In this document: positions 15,141-23,348 of the stretch, piece by piece
Layout of the letters: every line of letters begins with the position of its first letter
Numbering within the stretch: position 1 is the first letter of the stretch
NCBI GenBank assembly: GCA_945903275.1
Contig: CAMDNW010000001.1
Coordinates: 1 to 64,000, forward strand
From: Thermoflexus hugenholtzii JAD2
GTDB lineage: Bacteria > Chloroflexota > Dehalococcoidia > UBA2979
Length of the DNA: 64,000 nucleotides
Direction: 5' to 3'
The notes under the pieces: generated by a model
Told to the model about the DNA's origin: nothing
Seen by the model: the letters and a program-made list of their open reading frames with translations, nothing else
Databases searched by the model: none
Made by a program: the position numbers and the translations under genes

Positions 15141-17594
15141 GTGACCGGAGCTGCTGAAGATATTCGCGTTATCGACCTGAGCGTTGGGCGGCCGGGTGGC
15201 ATCGCCACCATGGTGCTCGCCGACTACGGCGCCGAGGTGATCAAGGTGGAGCCGCCGGGAGGCAGCGCCGACCGTGATGACTACACGTGGCCGCTGGTGC
15301 TGCGCGGCAAGAAGAGCGTTGCGCTCGATCTTGCGAACGCGGGCGACCAGGCGAAGATGCATGACTTGGTGAAGGGCGCCGATGTCGTCGTCGTCTCGTA
15401 TGGCCCTAGCGAGGCTGCGAAGCACGCCGCTGATTACGAGACGCTGTCGAAGTTGAACCCCGGGCTTGTCTACTGCTCGATCACCGCGTGGGGCCTCAAG
15501 GGCCCGTACGCGCAGTACCCGTCGCATGACGAGGCACTGGTCGCGGCGAAGGCCGGGCGCTTCTGGGCGGTGCAGAACATCGCCCCGCGCCTCGGCCCAT
15601 CGTTCGCGGCGGTGCAGGTCGGCACGCATGGCGCATCGCTGGGCGCGGTCGGCGGCATTCTTGCCGCGCTGCATGCGCGCAAGCGCACTGGCCACGGCCA
15701 GATGATCGAGTCGAGCATTTTGCAGGGCCTGCTCCCGTTCGAGAACACGATGGTTCGCGAGCAGATGGAGCTGAAGTACCCCGAGAAGATGGCGACGGAG
15801 CGTGGCCCGCAGAACACGCCGACTGCCATGTCGAGCCTCGGCTACCAGCCGATTATGGCCAAGGATGGCGAGTGGATTCAGTTCGCAAACCTGATGGAGC
15901 ACCTGTTCCAGGCATCCATCGTCTCGCTCGGTCTGATTGAAGAAGTGCTCGCTAACCCGGAGTACTCAGGCGCGCCCAACGGTTTGCCCGAGGACAAGCG
16001 CGAGGAAGTCCGCAACATCATGCTTACGCGCGCGCTTGAGAAGACGCGCGCCGAGTGGATGGAAATTTTCTACCAGAACGAGGATGTCGCAGCGGACTAC
16101 GTGCAGACCGCACAGGATGCCCTGCACCATCGCGACTTGGTCGCGAACGGCGAAGTCGTTGAGTACGAGCACCCGGTTGTCGGCAAGCTGCGCATGGCCG
16201 GCCCCGTCGCCAAGTTGCGCGACACTCCCGGTGCAGCGGGTTTCCCGGCCCCGTCGCCCGGCGCGCACACGCAGGAAGTGCTTGCGGCTGCGCCGCGTAC
16301 GCTGCCCGTGTTCTCTGGCACCGGCGACGGCTTTGCCCCGTTGCACGGCATCACCGTGCTTGAGTTCGCTACGATCATCGCGACGCCGCTTGCCTGCACG
16401 TTGCTCGGTGACTTGGGGGCGCGCGTGATCAAGGTCGAGCCGATCGGTGGCGACCCCGGCCGCGGCCTCGCCCGCTCCTCGGGCATCGGTTCCTACATCG
16501 GTGCGACGCGCAACAACTCCAGCAAGGACAGCATCTGTATCGACCTGAAGTCGGAGCACGGTCAGGCGATCGTGCGCGAGTTGATCAAGCAGGCCGACTT
16601 CATCATCCACAACTACCGGCCCGGTGTGCCGGAGCGCCTCGGCATTGGCTACGAGCAGGCGACGGCGATCAAGCCGGACATCATCTGGATGAACCTGAAC
16701 GGCTATGGCCCGGACGGCCCCGGCTATCTACACCCCGGCGCGCACCCGATCCCGGGCGCCGTCAACGGTGGCGCGCTCATGCAGGCAGGCGCCGACTGGC
16801 CCGGCGACACGAGCACGCTGGAGGGCATCCGCGAGGCATCACGCAAGTTCACTCGCGCCAACGAGTCGAACCCTGACCCGTGCAGCGCGATGGGCTTGCA
16901 GGCGGCGGCGCTGCTGGCGCTGCACTACCGCGACCAGACTGGCAGGGGTCAGCAGGTCTTCCAGAGCATGGTTTCGGCCAACCAGTTTGCGAACTCGGAC
17001 GACGCGCTGTCGTACAAAGGCAAGCCTGACCGCCCGGTGATTGACGGCATGATCATGGGTACCGGGCCGCTGCGCCGCTTGTACCATGCCGCTGAGGGTC
17101 AGTTGGCCTTCATCAGCGGTGAGGATGACGCGACATTCACGAAGTTCGTGCAGGCGGCCGGTCAGGCTGGTCTCGCGTCCGACGCGCGATTTGCGGACAA
17201 GGGCGCGCGCGCTGCGAACGCGGACGCGCTCGTCGCCGTGCTCGAGCCGGTCTTCGCCTCGAAGACTGCCGACGAGTGGGAGCGGACGCTGACCGCGGCC
17301 GGTGTCGGCTGCGTGCGGGCCGACACGTATCCGTCATCGGGTAAGTTCTGGCTGAACGACCCGCATGTGAAGGCGAACGGGCTTGACCCAATCGCGCACC
17401 ACATGGTGATGGGCGACTACCAGCGGTGGGGCCCGATCGTGAAGTTTGAGAAGAACCCTGGCACCTATGGTGGGGGGATGCTCGCTGGTGAGCACACTGA
17501 TCAGATCCTCGGTGAACTCGGATTTGACCAAGCCCAGATTACAGAACTGCGCGACCGCAAGGTCGTCTGGTCCGAGGAGCCTGTGTACCCGTAG
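15141..17594 (+). CDS. Two-domain family III CoA-transferase (CaiB/BaiF type)
   Basis: 817 residues, the same two-domain build as the gene at 424-2880. Domain 1 starts IRVIDLSVGRPGGIATMVLA and has YGAEVIKVEPPGG; domain 2 starts ITVLEFATIIATPLACTLLG and has LGARVIKVEPIGG. The catalytic Asp position of the family reads GHGQMIESSI in domain 1, where a Glu could substitute, and GRGQQVFQSM in domain 2, where no acid is present. GTG 15141 is chosen over an upstream TTG because GAGGGAGAGAG sits at ribosome-site distance. A strong terminator follows, so it is probably monocistronic. It may activate an organic acid as its CoA thioester; substrate unknown. Confidence 0.87.
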   Translation: MTGAAEDIRVIDLSVGRPGGIATMVLADYGAEVIKVEPPGGSADRDDYTWPLVLRGKKSVALDLANAGDQAKMHDLVKGADVVVVSYGPSEAAKHAADYETLSKLNPGLVYCSITAWGLKGPYAQYPSHDEALVAAKAGRFWAVQNIAPRLGPSFAAVQVGTHGASLGAVGGILAALHARKRTGHGQMIESSILQGLLPFENTMVREQMELKYPEKMATERGPQNTPTAMSSLGYQPIMAKDGEWIQFANLMEHLFQASIVSLGLIEEVLANPEYSGAPNGLPEDKREEVRNIMLTRALEKTRAEWMEIFYQNEDVAADYVQTAQDALHHRDLVANGEVVEYEHPVVGKLRMAGPVAKLRDTPGAAGFPAPSPGAHTQEVLAAAPRTLPVFSGTGDGFAPLHGITVLEFATIIATPLACTLLGDLGARVIKVEPIGGDPGRGLARSSGIGSYIGATRNNSSKDSICIDLKSEHGQAIVRELIKQADFIIHNYRPGVPERLGIGYEQATAIKPDIIWMNLNGYGPDGPGYLHPGAHPIPGAVNGGALMQAGADWPGDTSTLEGIREASRKFTRANESNPDPCSAMGLQAAALLALHYRDQTGRGQQVFQSMVSANQFANSDDALSYKGKPDRPVIDGMIMGTGPLRRLYHAAEGQLAFISGEDDATFTKFVQAAGQAGLASDARFADKGARAANADALVAVLEPVFASKTADEWERTLTAAGVGCVRADTYPSSGKFWLNDPHVKANGLDPIAHHMVMGDYQRWGPIVKFEKNPGTYGGGMLAGEHTDQILGELGFDQAQITELRDRKVVWSEEPVYP

Positions 17595-17616
17595 CCGTCA
17601 CGGCTCGCACGTCCAA

Positions 17617-17650
17617 CAGGGGAGGCCATCTGGCCTCCCCTGTTTTTTTT
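17617..17650 (+). terminator. Strong intrinsic terminator
   Basis: An 11-bp perfect stem (CAGGGGAGGCC, loop ATCT, GGCCTCCCCTG) is followed by eight T residues. It starts 22 bp after the CoA-transferase stop and is the clearest intrinsic terminator in the window. Confidence 0.95.
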
Positions 17651-17666
17651 GTTGGGCGCATGACGT

Positions 17667-18134
17667 TCATTCGCGAGGCCGCAGCCGCCATCTCGCAAGC
17701 CTCGCCGCCCACGTGCGCGGCAGCAGTCCGACTGCGGTCGTGAGCATGGTGTTGTATGCGCCATCGACGACGGCGCTCTGGCCTCGTTCAAGCGCGTGGA
17801 GGGCGGTCTCTGCGACCTGCTCAGGGTTGCGGCCACCACGGCGAGCGGTGCTGATGCCGGCGACGGCGAAGAAACTGGTCTCGGTACGGCCGGGGCAGAG
17901 GGCGAGCACCCGGACGCCTCGATGGCGGTTCTCGACGGTGAGCGCCTCGGAGAACGAGAGCACGAAGGCCTTGCTTGCGCCGTAGACCGCTGAATACGGC
18001 GTCGGCTGCCACGCGGCGATCGAGGCGACATTGACGATCGCGCCATCGCCTCGCTGCGCTAGTGCCTGCGCGAACGCCGCGCCGATGCCGGAGGACGCGC
18101 CGGTGATCAGCGCAGCCTTACCTCGATAGTCCAT
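17667..18134 (-). CDS. Short-chain dehydrogenase with a large internal deletion
   Basis: 155 residues against about 260 for the family. The N-terminal cofactor motif ALITGASSGIGAAFAQALAQ is intact. The sequence then jumps straight to RGDGAIVNVASIAAW, the strand carrying the catalytic Ser, followed by YSAVYGASK with the YxxxK pair. About 100 residues between the first helix and strand E are missing, including the NNAG motif and most of the Rossmann core. The reading frame is preserved and the C-terminal half looks normal, so this is an in-frame deletion. It starts 3 bp after the stop of the nucleotidyltransferase gene. It is unlikely to fold as a normal dehydrogenase. Confidence 0.75.
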   Translation of the reverse strand: MDYRGKAALITGASSGIGAAFAQALAQRGDGAIVNVASIAAWQPTPYSAVYGASKAFVLSFSEALTVENRHRGVRVLALCPGRTETSFFAVAGISTARRGGRNPEQVAETALHALERGQSAVVDGAYNTMLTTAVGLLPRTWAARLARWRLRPRE

Positions 18135-18137
18135 CGG

Positions 18138-18752
18138 TTAGAGGCCGTCGCGCAGCGCCATCGACGAGATGTCGAGGCGGAAACGGGACTCGGGGATCGG
18201 TTCGAAGAGGGCCGTGAACGCCTCGGGGATCGGTGTGTCGGCGAGCGTGCGGAACACACTGCCCTGCGCGCGGCCCGCGACGAGGAAGCGGCAACCGCGG
18301 CCGCCGATCTCTGCCAGCGCGGCGCGCATCGCCTCGGCATCGCCGTAGTAGCGAGGTTCCAGTAGGCGCGTGAACGTGTCCCAACCGACTATGAACGTGC
18401 TCCCCGGCAGTAGCCGCGCCTTCTCCACGAAGCGTGGTGCGCGGGAGAGCAGTACGCGCGCCTGTCCCCGGAACTGTGCGAGGCGGTGCGTGACCTCATC
18501 AGCTATGAGCGGCGGCTTGTCCACGTTGGTCACCGAGAGTTCGAAGATCACCTCGCGGCCGGCCTGTTCGCGGGCGGCGGCGGCGAGCAGGCGATGGCCG
18601 TCGTGCAGCGGGTTAAACGAGCCGGGGAGCAGCGCGATGGCTTCGAGGTGTGCCGCGCTCGACATCGAACCATCAGGCTCCACCAGCACGAGTGCGGAGC
18701 CAGGGACGTCGCTGGTGAGCAGCATGTGGAGTGCTTCGCCCGATGCTGTCAT
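18138..18752 (-). CDS. Cytidylyltransferase-like nucleotidyltransferase
   Basis: 204 residues. LLPGSFNPLHDGH (about 42-54) carries the HxGH nucleotide-binding signature, and RLDISSMALR near the C-terminus corresponds to the ISSTxxR motif of nucleotidylyltransferases. SVTNVDKPPL, RAPRFVEKARL and STFIVGWDTFTRLL are typical of a stand-alone branch in which homologues carry a CinA-like N-terminal domain. Here only about 40 residues precede the catalytic domain, so that domain seems lost. The substrate is not established. It is cotranscribed with the deleted dehydrogenase downstream. Confidence 0.75.
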   Translation of the reverse strand: MTASGEALHMLLTSDVPGSALVLVEPDGSMSSAAHLEAIALLPGSFNPLHDGHRLLAAAAREQAGREVIFELSVTNVDKPPLIADEVTHRLAQFRGQARVLLSRAPRFVEKARLLPGSTFIVGWDTFTRLLEPRYYGDAEAMRAALAEIGGRGCRFLVAGRAQGSVFRTLADTPIPEAFTALFEPIPESRFRLDISSMALRDGL

Positions 18753-18824
18753 CGCGGATTTTCCAGGCTCAGATGTCGCGCCATTCTGCTCGATACTATG
18801 ATACGGCGTGAATGGAGGACGGAT

Positions 18825-19727
18825 ATGCGCGCGCTGATTGTCGATCCAGAGGCTCCCGCCCGGCTGCGACTGGCGGAGGCTCCCGAGCCAGAGCCACTAC
18901 CTGGGCAAGCACTGGTGGCCGTCCAGCACCTCGCCCTGAACTACGGAGACTTGAATGGCGTCCGTAACCGTCCGGCAGGTTTTGTGCCGGGATGGGACGC
19001 ATCGGGTGTTGTGCTGCGTCCCGCCGCAAGCGGCGAGGGGCCAGCAGAGGGTGCGCGCGTAGTTACGACTATGGGCACGCAGGGCGGTTGGGCCGAGCGC
19101 CGCGCAGTAGACCTCGATGAGTTAGCGGTAGTGCCGGATGATATTGACCTCGGTGAGGCGTCGACGCTGCCGGTGGCGGGCGTGACGGCGCTGCGTGCGC
19201 TACGACGCTCTGGTGCGCTGCTCGGGCGGCGGGTGCTTGTGACGGGCGCTTCGGGCGGCGTCGGACGGTTCGCGGTGCAACTGGCGGCGCTTGGTGGTGC
19301 GCGCGTCATTGCGAGCGTCGGTTCGGTCGCGCGCGGCGAGGGTCTGCGCGAACTCGGGGCGGACGAGATTGTCGTGGGCCTCGAAGGGGTCACGGCCCCG
19401 ATCCATGTCGTCATCGACAACGTGGGCGGGCCGCAACTGGCGGCGGCGTGGCGGCTACTCGGGGAGAACAGCGTGGTTCAGTGCATCGGCACCACGTCAC
19501 AGCAGGAGGCATCGTTTCCCTCGCTGGTGGGCATGCGCCGCACGATCGAGGCGTTCACGAAAGGTCCACGCTCCGGTGAGGACATCGAGTACCTCATGTG
19601 GCTGATGCAGGCAGGCAAACTGCAGGTGGACGTGGGGTGGCGCGGGTCATGGTCGCGCATCGCTGAGGCTGCTGACGCGCTGTTTGGCCGGCGGGTCGCG
19701 GGAAAGGCTGTGCTCGACGTGGATTAG
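18825..19727 (+). CDS. Zinc-independent alcohol dehydrogenase / quinone oxidoreductase family protein
   Basis: 300 residues of the medium-chain dehydrogenase/reductase fold. An N-terminal GroES-like part (LNYGDLNGVRN, VPGWDASGVVLRP) is followed by the Rossmann motif GASGGVGRFAVQLAA and VIDNVGGPQL. No structural or catalytic zinc cysteines are visible, which places it with quinone oxidoreductase-like enzymes using NADPH. ATG 18825 is chosen because GGAGG lies upstream, with a TATGAT -10 candidate about 30 bp before the start. Its TAG stop overlaps the stop of the convergent gene within four bases (TTAG, 19724-19727). Substrate unknown. Confidence 0.85.
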   Translation: MRALIVDPEAPARLRLAEAPEPEPLPGQALVAVQHLALNYGDLNGVRNRPAGFVPGWDASGVVLRPAASGEGPAEGARVVTTMGTQGGWAERRAVDLDELAVVPDDIDLGEASTLPVAGVTALRALRRSGALLGRRVLVTGASGGVGRFAVQLAALGGARVIASVGSVARGEGLRELGADEIVVGLEGVTAPIHVVIDNVGGPQLAAAWRLLGENSVVQCIGTTSQQEASFPSLVGMRRTIEAFTKGPRSGEDIEYLMWLMQAGKLQVDVGWRGSWSRIAEAADALFGRRVAGKAVLDVD

Positions 19728-20011
19728 AGCGCGTTGGTCGCGCGGTCGGAGAGGCCGCGGGCGAGTTCGATGTCACGCTCGGTGACGCCGCTGTTCTCGC
19801 TGCGGAGGTCGATGAGCACGATGGGGCCTTCTTGCGTCACTGTGCCGTAGTGCCCGAGTGACTGCTGGAGCGCAGCGGCCTGTGCGACGAACCCGAAGGC
19901 AGCGATGAAGTCCTTGAAGCGGAAGCGGCGTGAGAGTTCGCCGCCCTCGTAGCCCCACTGGCGCAACGTCTTGAGCGCGTCGAGTACTTGGGCATCGGTC
20001 AGGATCGGCAT
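19724..20011 (-). CDS. Pterin-4a-carbinolamine dehydratase-like protein
   Basis: 95 residues with the family outline: LTDAQVLDALKTL, then RFRFKDFIAAFGFVAQAA, then VLIDLRSENSGVTERDIELA. In true dehydratases the second helix is followed by a His-His-Pro motif. Here the same place reads SLGHYG, so one catalytic His and the Pro are missing. It may be an inactive or repurposed member, as occurs with several PCD/DCoH-like proteins. It lies 30 bp downstream of the HAD gene on the same strand and they probably form an operon. Confidence 0.7.
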   Translation of the reverse strand: MPILTDAQVLDALKTLRQWGYEGGELSRRFRFKDFIAAFGFVAQAAALQQSLGHYGTVTQEGPIVLIDLRSENSGVTERDIELARGLSDRATNAL

Positions 20012-20041
20012 GGCAGGGCCTCTTGTGCCTCGGAGTTGGGG

Positions 20042-20404
20042 TCAGCTCACCTCGTCGCCGTCGAGGAACATCCATGGCTCTTCCATGTGGATGGCAACAT
20101 CGAGGTACTCGAAGCCGTGCATGACGGCGTACATCTCGTCCATGTTGGTGTCGCCGATGTGCTGGTAGGTCTCGGCCTCGAACTGGGCTTTCACCTCGTC
20201 GAGGCGGTGTTTGTTGATGGTGAAGTCCATGACGACGCCGTGCTTCTCCCAGATGCCCTTCTGGACAGGGACGGGGCGGTCGGAGGCGCTGCCGATGATA
20301 TAGCCGAGTTCACGGGCGCGGAGCACCATTTCGAGTGTGATACGGCCGGGCGGGTCGCCTGCCCAGAGTGTCCCATCGATATCGAAACTAATCAGTCGAG
20401 CCAT
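20042..20404 (-). CDS. Minimal HAD-like hydrolase
   Basis: 120 residues from ATG 20404. HAD motif I is ISFDIDGTLW, motif II sits in GSASDRP, the motif III lysine is plausibly in TINKHRLDEVK, and motif IV is HIGDTNMDEMY. All four are present but there is no cap domain and the protein is about half the usual HAD length. Such capless members tend to act on large or phosphoprotein substrates. This is family-level inference; the substrate is unknown. Confidence 0.72.
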   Translation of the reverse strand: MARLISFDIDGTLWAGDPPGRITLEMVLRARELGYIIGSASDRPVPVQKGIWEKHGVVMDFTINKHRLDEVKAQFEAETYQHIGDTNMDEMYAVMHGFEYLDVAIHMEEPWMFLDGDEVS

Positions 20405-20492
20405 ATCACCGCCTCTCCAAGCCACCGTAGCACCTTGGGCTATGCTCCGGAACCGGGCGGTGTATAGTCCCGGCGCCAGAGAGGGGGCACAG

Positions 20493-21239
20493 ATGAGTGG
20501 ACCATTGGATGGTCAAGTGGCTGTGGTGACGGGAAGCAGCCGGGGGATCGGCCGGGCATGCGCGATAGAACTGGCGGCCGCGGGGGCGACCGTCATCGTG
20601 AACTACACGGCGAATCAGGCAGCTGCGAACGCCTGCCTGATGGACATCATCAAGGCGGGAGGTAACGGAATCGTCGTCCGGTCGGACGTGGCCAACCCCG
20701 AGCAGGCGAAGCAATTGATCGATACTGCCATCGAGTCCTTCGACAAGGTGGACATTCTGGTGAACAACGCAGGGATTAACCGTGACCGGACGATCGCGCG
20801 GATGTCTGTCGAGGAGTGGGATACGGTGATCCAGACCGACCTGTCCTCCATGTTCTATTGCACGTCGGCCGTCGTGCCGGGGATGCGAGAGCGCAACTAC
20901 GGGCGGATCATCAACATTTCTTCGATCGTGGGGCAGATGGGGAACATGGGTCAGGCAAACTATGCGGCGGCGAAGGCGGGGATGATCGCCTTCACCAAAA
21001 CCGCCGCGAAGGAACTGGCACGGAACCAGATCACTGTGAACGCGATCTGTCCCGGCTTCATCGACACCGAGATGGTCTCGGCGTTGTCAGACGAAGTGAA
21101 GACGGCGGTACTGGCCAACATTCCGCTGGGGCGCTTCGGCACTGCCGAGGAGGTCGCCGCGGTGGTGCGCTTCCTGTGCACCGAGGGCGGTTTCTTCACC
21201 GGCTCGCAACTCTCGCCGAACGGCGGGCAGTACATGTAG
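20493..21239 (+). CDS. 3-oxoacyl-(ACP) / acetoacetyl-CoA reductase, short-chain dehydrogenase family
   Basis: 248 residues, a complete classical short-chain dehydrogenase. VVTGSSRGIGRA binds NAD(P)H, and VNNAGINRD, the catalytic Ser in INISSIVGQMG, YAAAKAG with the Tyr/Lys pair and the CPGFIDTEM loop are all present. The whole matches FabG/PhaB-type reductases of 3-oxoacyl thioesters. ATG 20493 has GAGGGGGC upstream, and TATAGT near 20463 is a good -10. It is followed by a hairpin and then the DUF35 plus thiolase-like pair, so it may belong to the same acyl-CoA pathway. Confidence 0.88.
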   Translation: MSGPLDGQVAVVTGSSRGIGRACAIELAAAGATVIVNYTANQAAANACLMDIIKAGGNGIVVRSDVANPEQAKQLIDTAIESFDKVDILVNNAGINRDRTIARMSVEEWDTVIQTDLSSMFYCTSAVVPGMRERNYGRIINISSIVGQMGNMGQANYAAAKAGMIAFTKTAAKELARNQITVNAICPGFIDTEMVSALSDEVKTAVLANIPLGRFGTAEEVAAVVRFLCTEGGFFTGSQLSPNGGQYM

Positions 21240-21248
21240 AGCTCCGAG

Positions 21249-21283
21249 GCCTGCCTCGTGCTGTTGTGCAGTGCGAGGCAGGC
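21249..21283 (+). terminator. Hairpin after the reductase gene
   Basis: GCCTGCCTCG and CGAGGCAGGC form a perfect 10-bp stem with a 15-base loop that can pair further (TGC/GCA). No T-run follows, so it may be a weak terminator or an RNA-stabilising end. Confidence 0.45.
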
Positions 21284-21378
21284 GCGGGCCTTGAAAACCG
21301 CGCGAGTGGCGCTACGCTGCCGGAGGCCGCCGCACCGCTGAGGCGCATGAGGACGGCAGGCTGCGAAGAGGGGGAAGT

Positions 21379-21786
21379 ATGCCGAAGCCCATCCCGGTTC
21401 CAGATGAACTGAGCAAGCCGTTCTGGGATGCAGCCAACGAGGGCCGCCTCGTCATCCACCACTGCAAGGACTGCGACACCTTGCAGCACCCGCCGCGGCC
21501 GCGCTGCCGCGACTGCGGCTCCGAGAACCTCGAGTGGAAAGAAGTGTCGGGCAAGGGCCGCATCTCGACCTGTATGGTCATCGATGACGGCCGCATCGGT
21601 CGGATGCACCCGGATCAGCCGTTCAACCTCGCGACGATCATCCTCGACGAGGATCCGCGAGTGAACATGTACTCCAACATCCCGGGCGTGCCCGTGCGTC
21701 AGGCGCCTGAGGGCGCGGCGGTTGAGGTCTTCTTCGAAGAAGTTTCGCCCACGCAGAAGGTGCCGGAGTGGCGGCTCGTCGGTTAG
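21379..21786 (+). CDS. DUF35 OB-fold protein with zinc ribbon, acyl-CoA associated
   Basis: 135 residues. The N-terminal rubredoxin-like ribbon has two CxxC pairs (CKDCDTLQHPPRPRCRDC), followed by an OB-fold (VSGKGRISTCMVI to the end). DUF35 proteins are small partners of SCP2-type thiolases and steroid side-chain aldolases. The gene directly after this one is such a thiolase homologue, which strongly supports a two-subunit enzyme. GAGGGGGAAG precedes ATG 21379. Confidence 0.88.
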   Translation: MPKPIPVPDELSKPFWDAANEGRLVIHHCKDCDTLQHPPRPRCRDCGSENLEWKEVSGKGRISTCMVIDDGRIGRMHPDQPFNLATIILDEDPRVNMYSNIPGVPVRQAPEGAAVEVFFEEVSPTQKVPEWRLVG

Positions 21787-21847
21787 ACGGCGGCGCGCAT
21801 CGACACCCACACGCTGAGACGCGGTTACCCGCAGTAAGAGGTACGAC

Positions 21848-23170
21848 ATGACGCAACCCGCAGGCTGGTGGAGACGAGACAAAGAAGGCACTGGCATCTG
21901 GCCGCATCGCGGCAAGGTCGCGATCACGGGCTGGGGGCAGTCGCCGGTCGACCGGCGCTGGGACGGCGTGTCGATGGACAAGACGCTTGGCGCGTACGCG
22001 ATGTACGCCGCGAAGATGGCGCTCGATGACGCGGGGCTGAAGCCCGAGGACGTCGACGGCCTGATCTGCTGCCCGGACAGCATGGCCGGGGCGACCGGCG
22101 GCAGTTCCGCCGTGTGGGCGCCGCGTCCGTACTTCGAGGCGCCCTACGACTCCGAGGACGGCCTGACGATCGTCACTGGCGGCTGGCTACAGAAGAACAT
22201 GCCCGGCCTCACCAACCTCAAGTACAACCCGGAACAGGTGCCCGCCATCGGCGAGCAGATGGGCATGGCTGCGCAGGCCGTCGCCGAGGGTCTCTGCCAG
22301 GTTGCGCTGGTGGTTTACACGGCCGGCAACCTGCAGGGCCGCTACCGCATGGGCGGAGAGAACGCAGGCGACACAGTCTCCGGCAACGCGCAGTGGACCT
22401 CGGTGTACGGCCAAGCGGGCCTCGGGTACACAACGACCGGAGTCATGCAGGAATACTGCCAGAAGTACGGCACGACGTGGGACGACGTGCTCGCGCCGGT
22501 GGTAGTGAACGAGCATATCAACGGCCTGATGCACGAGTGGTCCTACTACACGCTGCACGAGCCGTACGCGCTGACCATCGAGGATTACAAGGCCTCGCGC
22601 TTCGTGACGTACCCAATGCGGCTGTTCGACAACGACCGGCCGGTGAACGCGGTGGGCGCGTTCATCTTCACGACGGCCGAGCGCGCGAAGGATATGAAGC
22701 AGAAGCCGGTCTACGTCCTCAACCACACGGGAGGTGGTGGTGGCCCGTTGCGCAGCAGCGCCCCCACGCTGGTTGAGATGGAGTCGTGGGTCGACCGGGC
22801 CGCGCGCATGGGCTACGAAGGTTCCGGCCTGAAGCCGTCCGACGTGGATATCTTCAACCCGTACGACGGGTACTCGCCGTTCCTGCCGATCTCGCTGGAG
22901 TCGTTCCAGTGGAAGGGCGCGAAGAAGGGTGACGCCAAGGACTTCTTCAACGGTGATATCACCGTCCACGGGCCGTTCCCGCACTGCTCCGGCGGCGGCA
23001 ACTTGGGCGTCGGCCGTACGCGCACGGCGATGTACATCGATGGCATCGAGCAGTTGCGTGGCATGGCCGGTGAGCGGCAGGTGACGACGCGCGCCGAGAC
23101 CGCGATCTGCGCTTTCGCCCCCGGAGGGAGCGCGGCGTACCTGTACCTGTCGAACGACATCACCTCGTAG
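21848..23170 (+). CDS. SCP2-thiolase-like lipid-transfer / acyl-CoA aldolase subunit
   Basis: 440 residues of thiolase fold: VAITGWGQSPVDRR, ALDDAGLKPEDVDG, IGEQMGMAAQAVAEG, then C-terminal YDGYSPFLP and HCSGGGNLGVGR. The nucleophilic Cys motif of true thiolases and the GHP motif are not evident. The glycine-rich C-terminal loop and tyrosines resemble Ltp2-type retro-aldolases that work with DUF35 partners. The DUF35 gene ends 61 bp upstream. A likely role is cleavage or formation of a C-C bond on a CoA thioester; the natural substrate (steroid or branched acyl chain) is unknown. Confidence 0.85.
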   Translation: MTQPAGWWRRDKEGTGIWPHRGKVAITGWGQSPVDRRWDGVSMDKTLGAYAMYAAKMALDDAGLKPEDVDGLICCPDSMAGATGGSSAVWAPRPYFEAPYDSEDGLTIVTGGWLQKNMPGLTNLKYNPEQVPAIGEQMGMAAQAVAEGLCQVALVVYTAGNLQGRYRMGGENAGDTVSGNAQWTSVYGQAGLGYTTTGVMQEYCQKYGTTWDDVLAPVVVNEHINGLMHEWSYYTLHEPYALTIEDYKASRFVTYPMRLFDNDRPVNAVGAFIFTTAERAKDMKQKPVYVLNHTGGGGGPLRSSAPTLVEMESWVDRAARMGYEGSGLKPSDVDIFNPYDGYSPFLPISLESFQWKGAKKGDAKDFFNGDITVHGPFPHCSGGGNLGVGRTRTAMYIDGIEQLRGMAGERQVTTRAETAICAFAPGGSAAYLYLSNDITS

Positions 23171-23196
23171 CGCGTCTCTAGGCTCGCGAGGGATTA

Positions 23197-23225
23197 CGAG
23201 GCCTCCGGCATTGCCGGGGGCTTCG
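23197..23225 (+). terminator. Hairpin after the thiolase-like gene
   Basis: A 13-bp stem with two wobble pairs and a three-base loop begins 26 bp after the stop. No T-run follows. It probably ends or stabilises the DUF35-thiolase transcript. Confidence 0.45.
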
Positions 23226-23348
23226 TGTATGGGGGCGGCGGGGTGCAGACTCGACCCCGGTGGCGCGCCTCGATACCCTGCCCGCTGACGCAACGCACGA
23301 GGCACGCCGCACGGCCTCGCCTGATACCCGACGGGAGCACCGGACACC

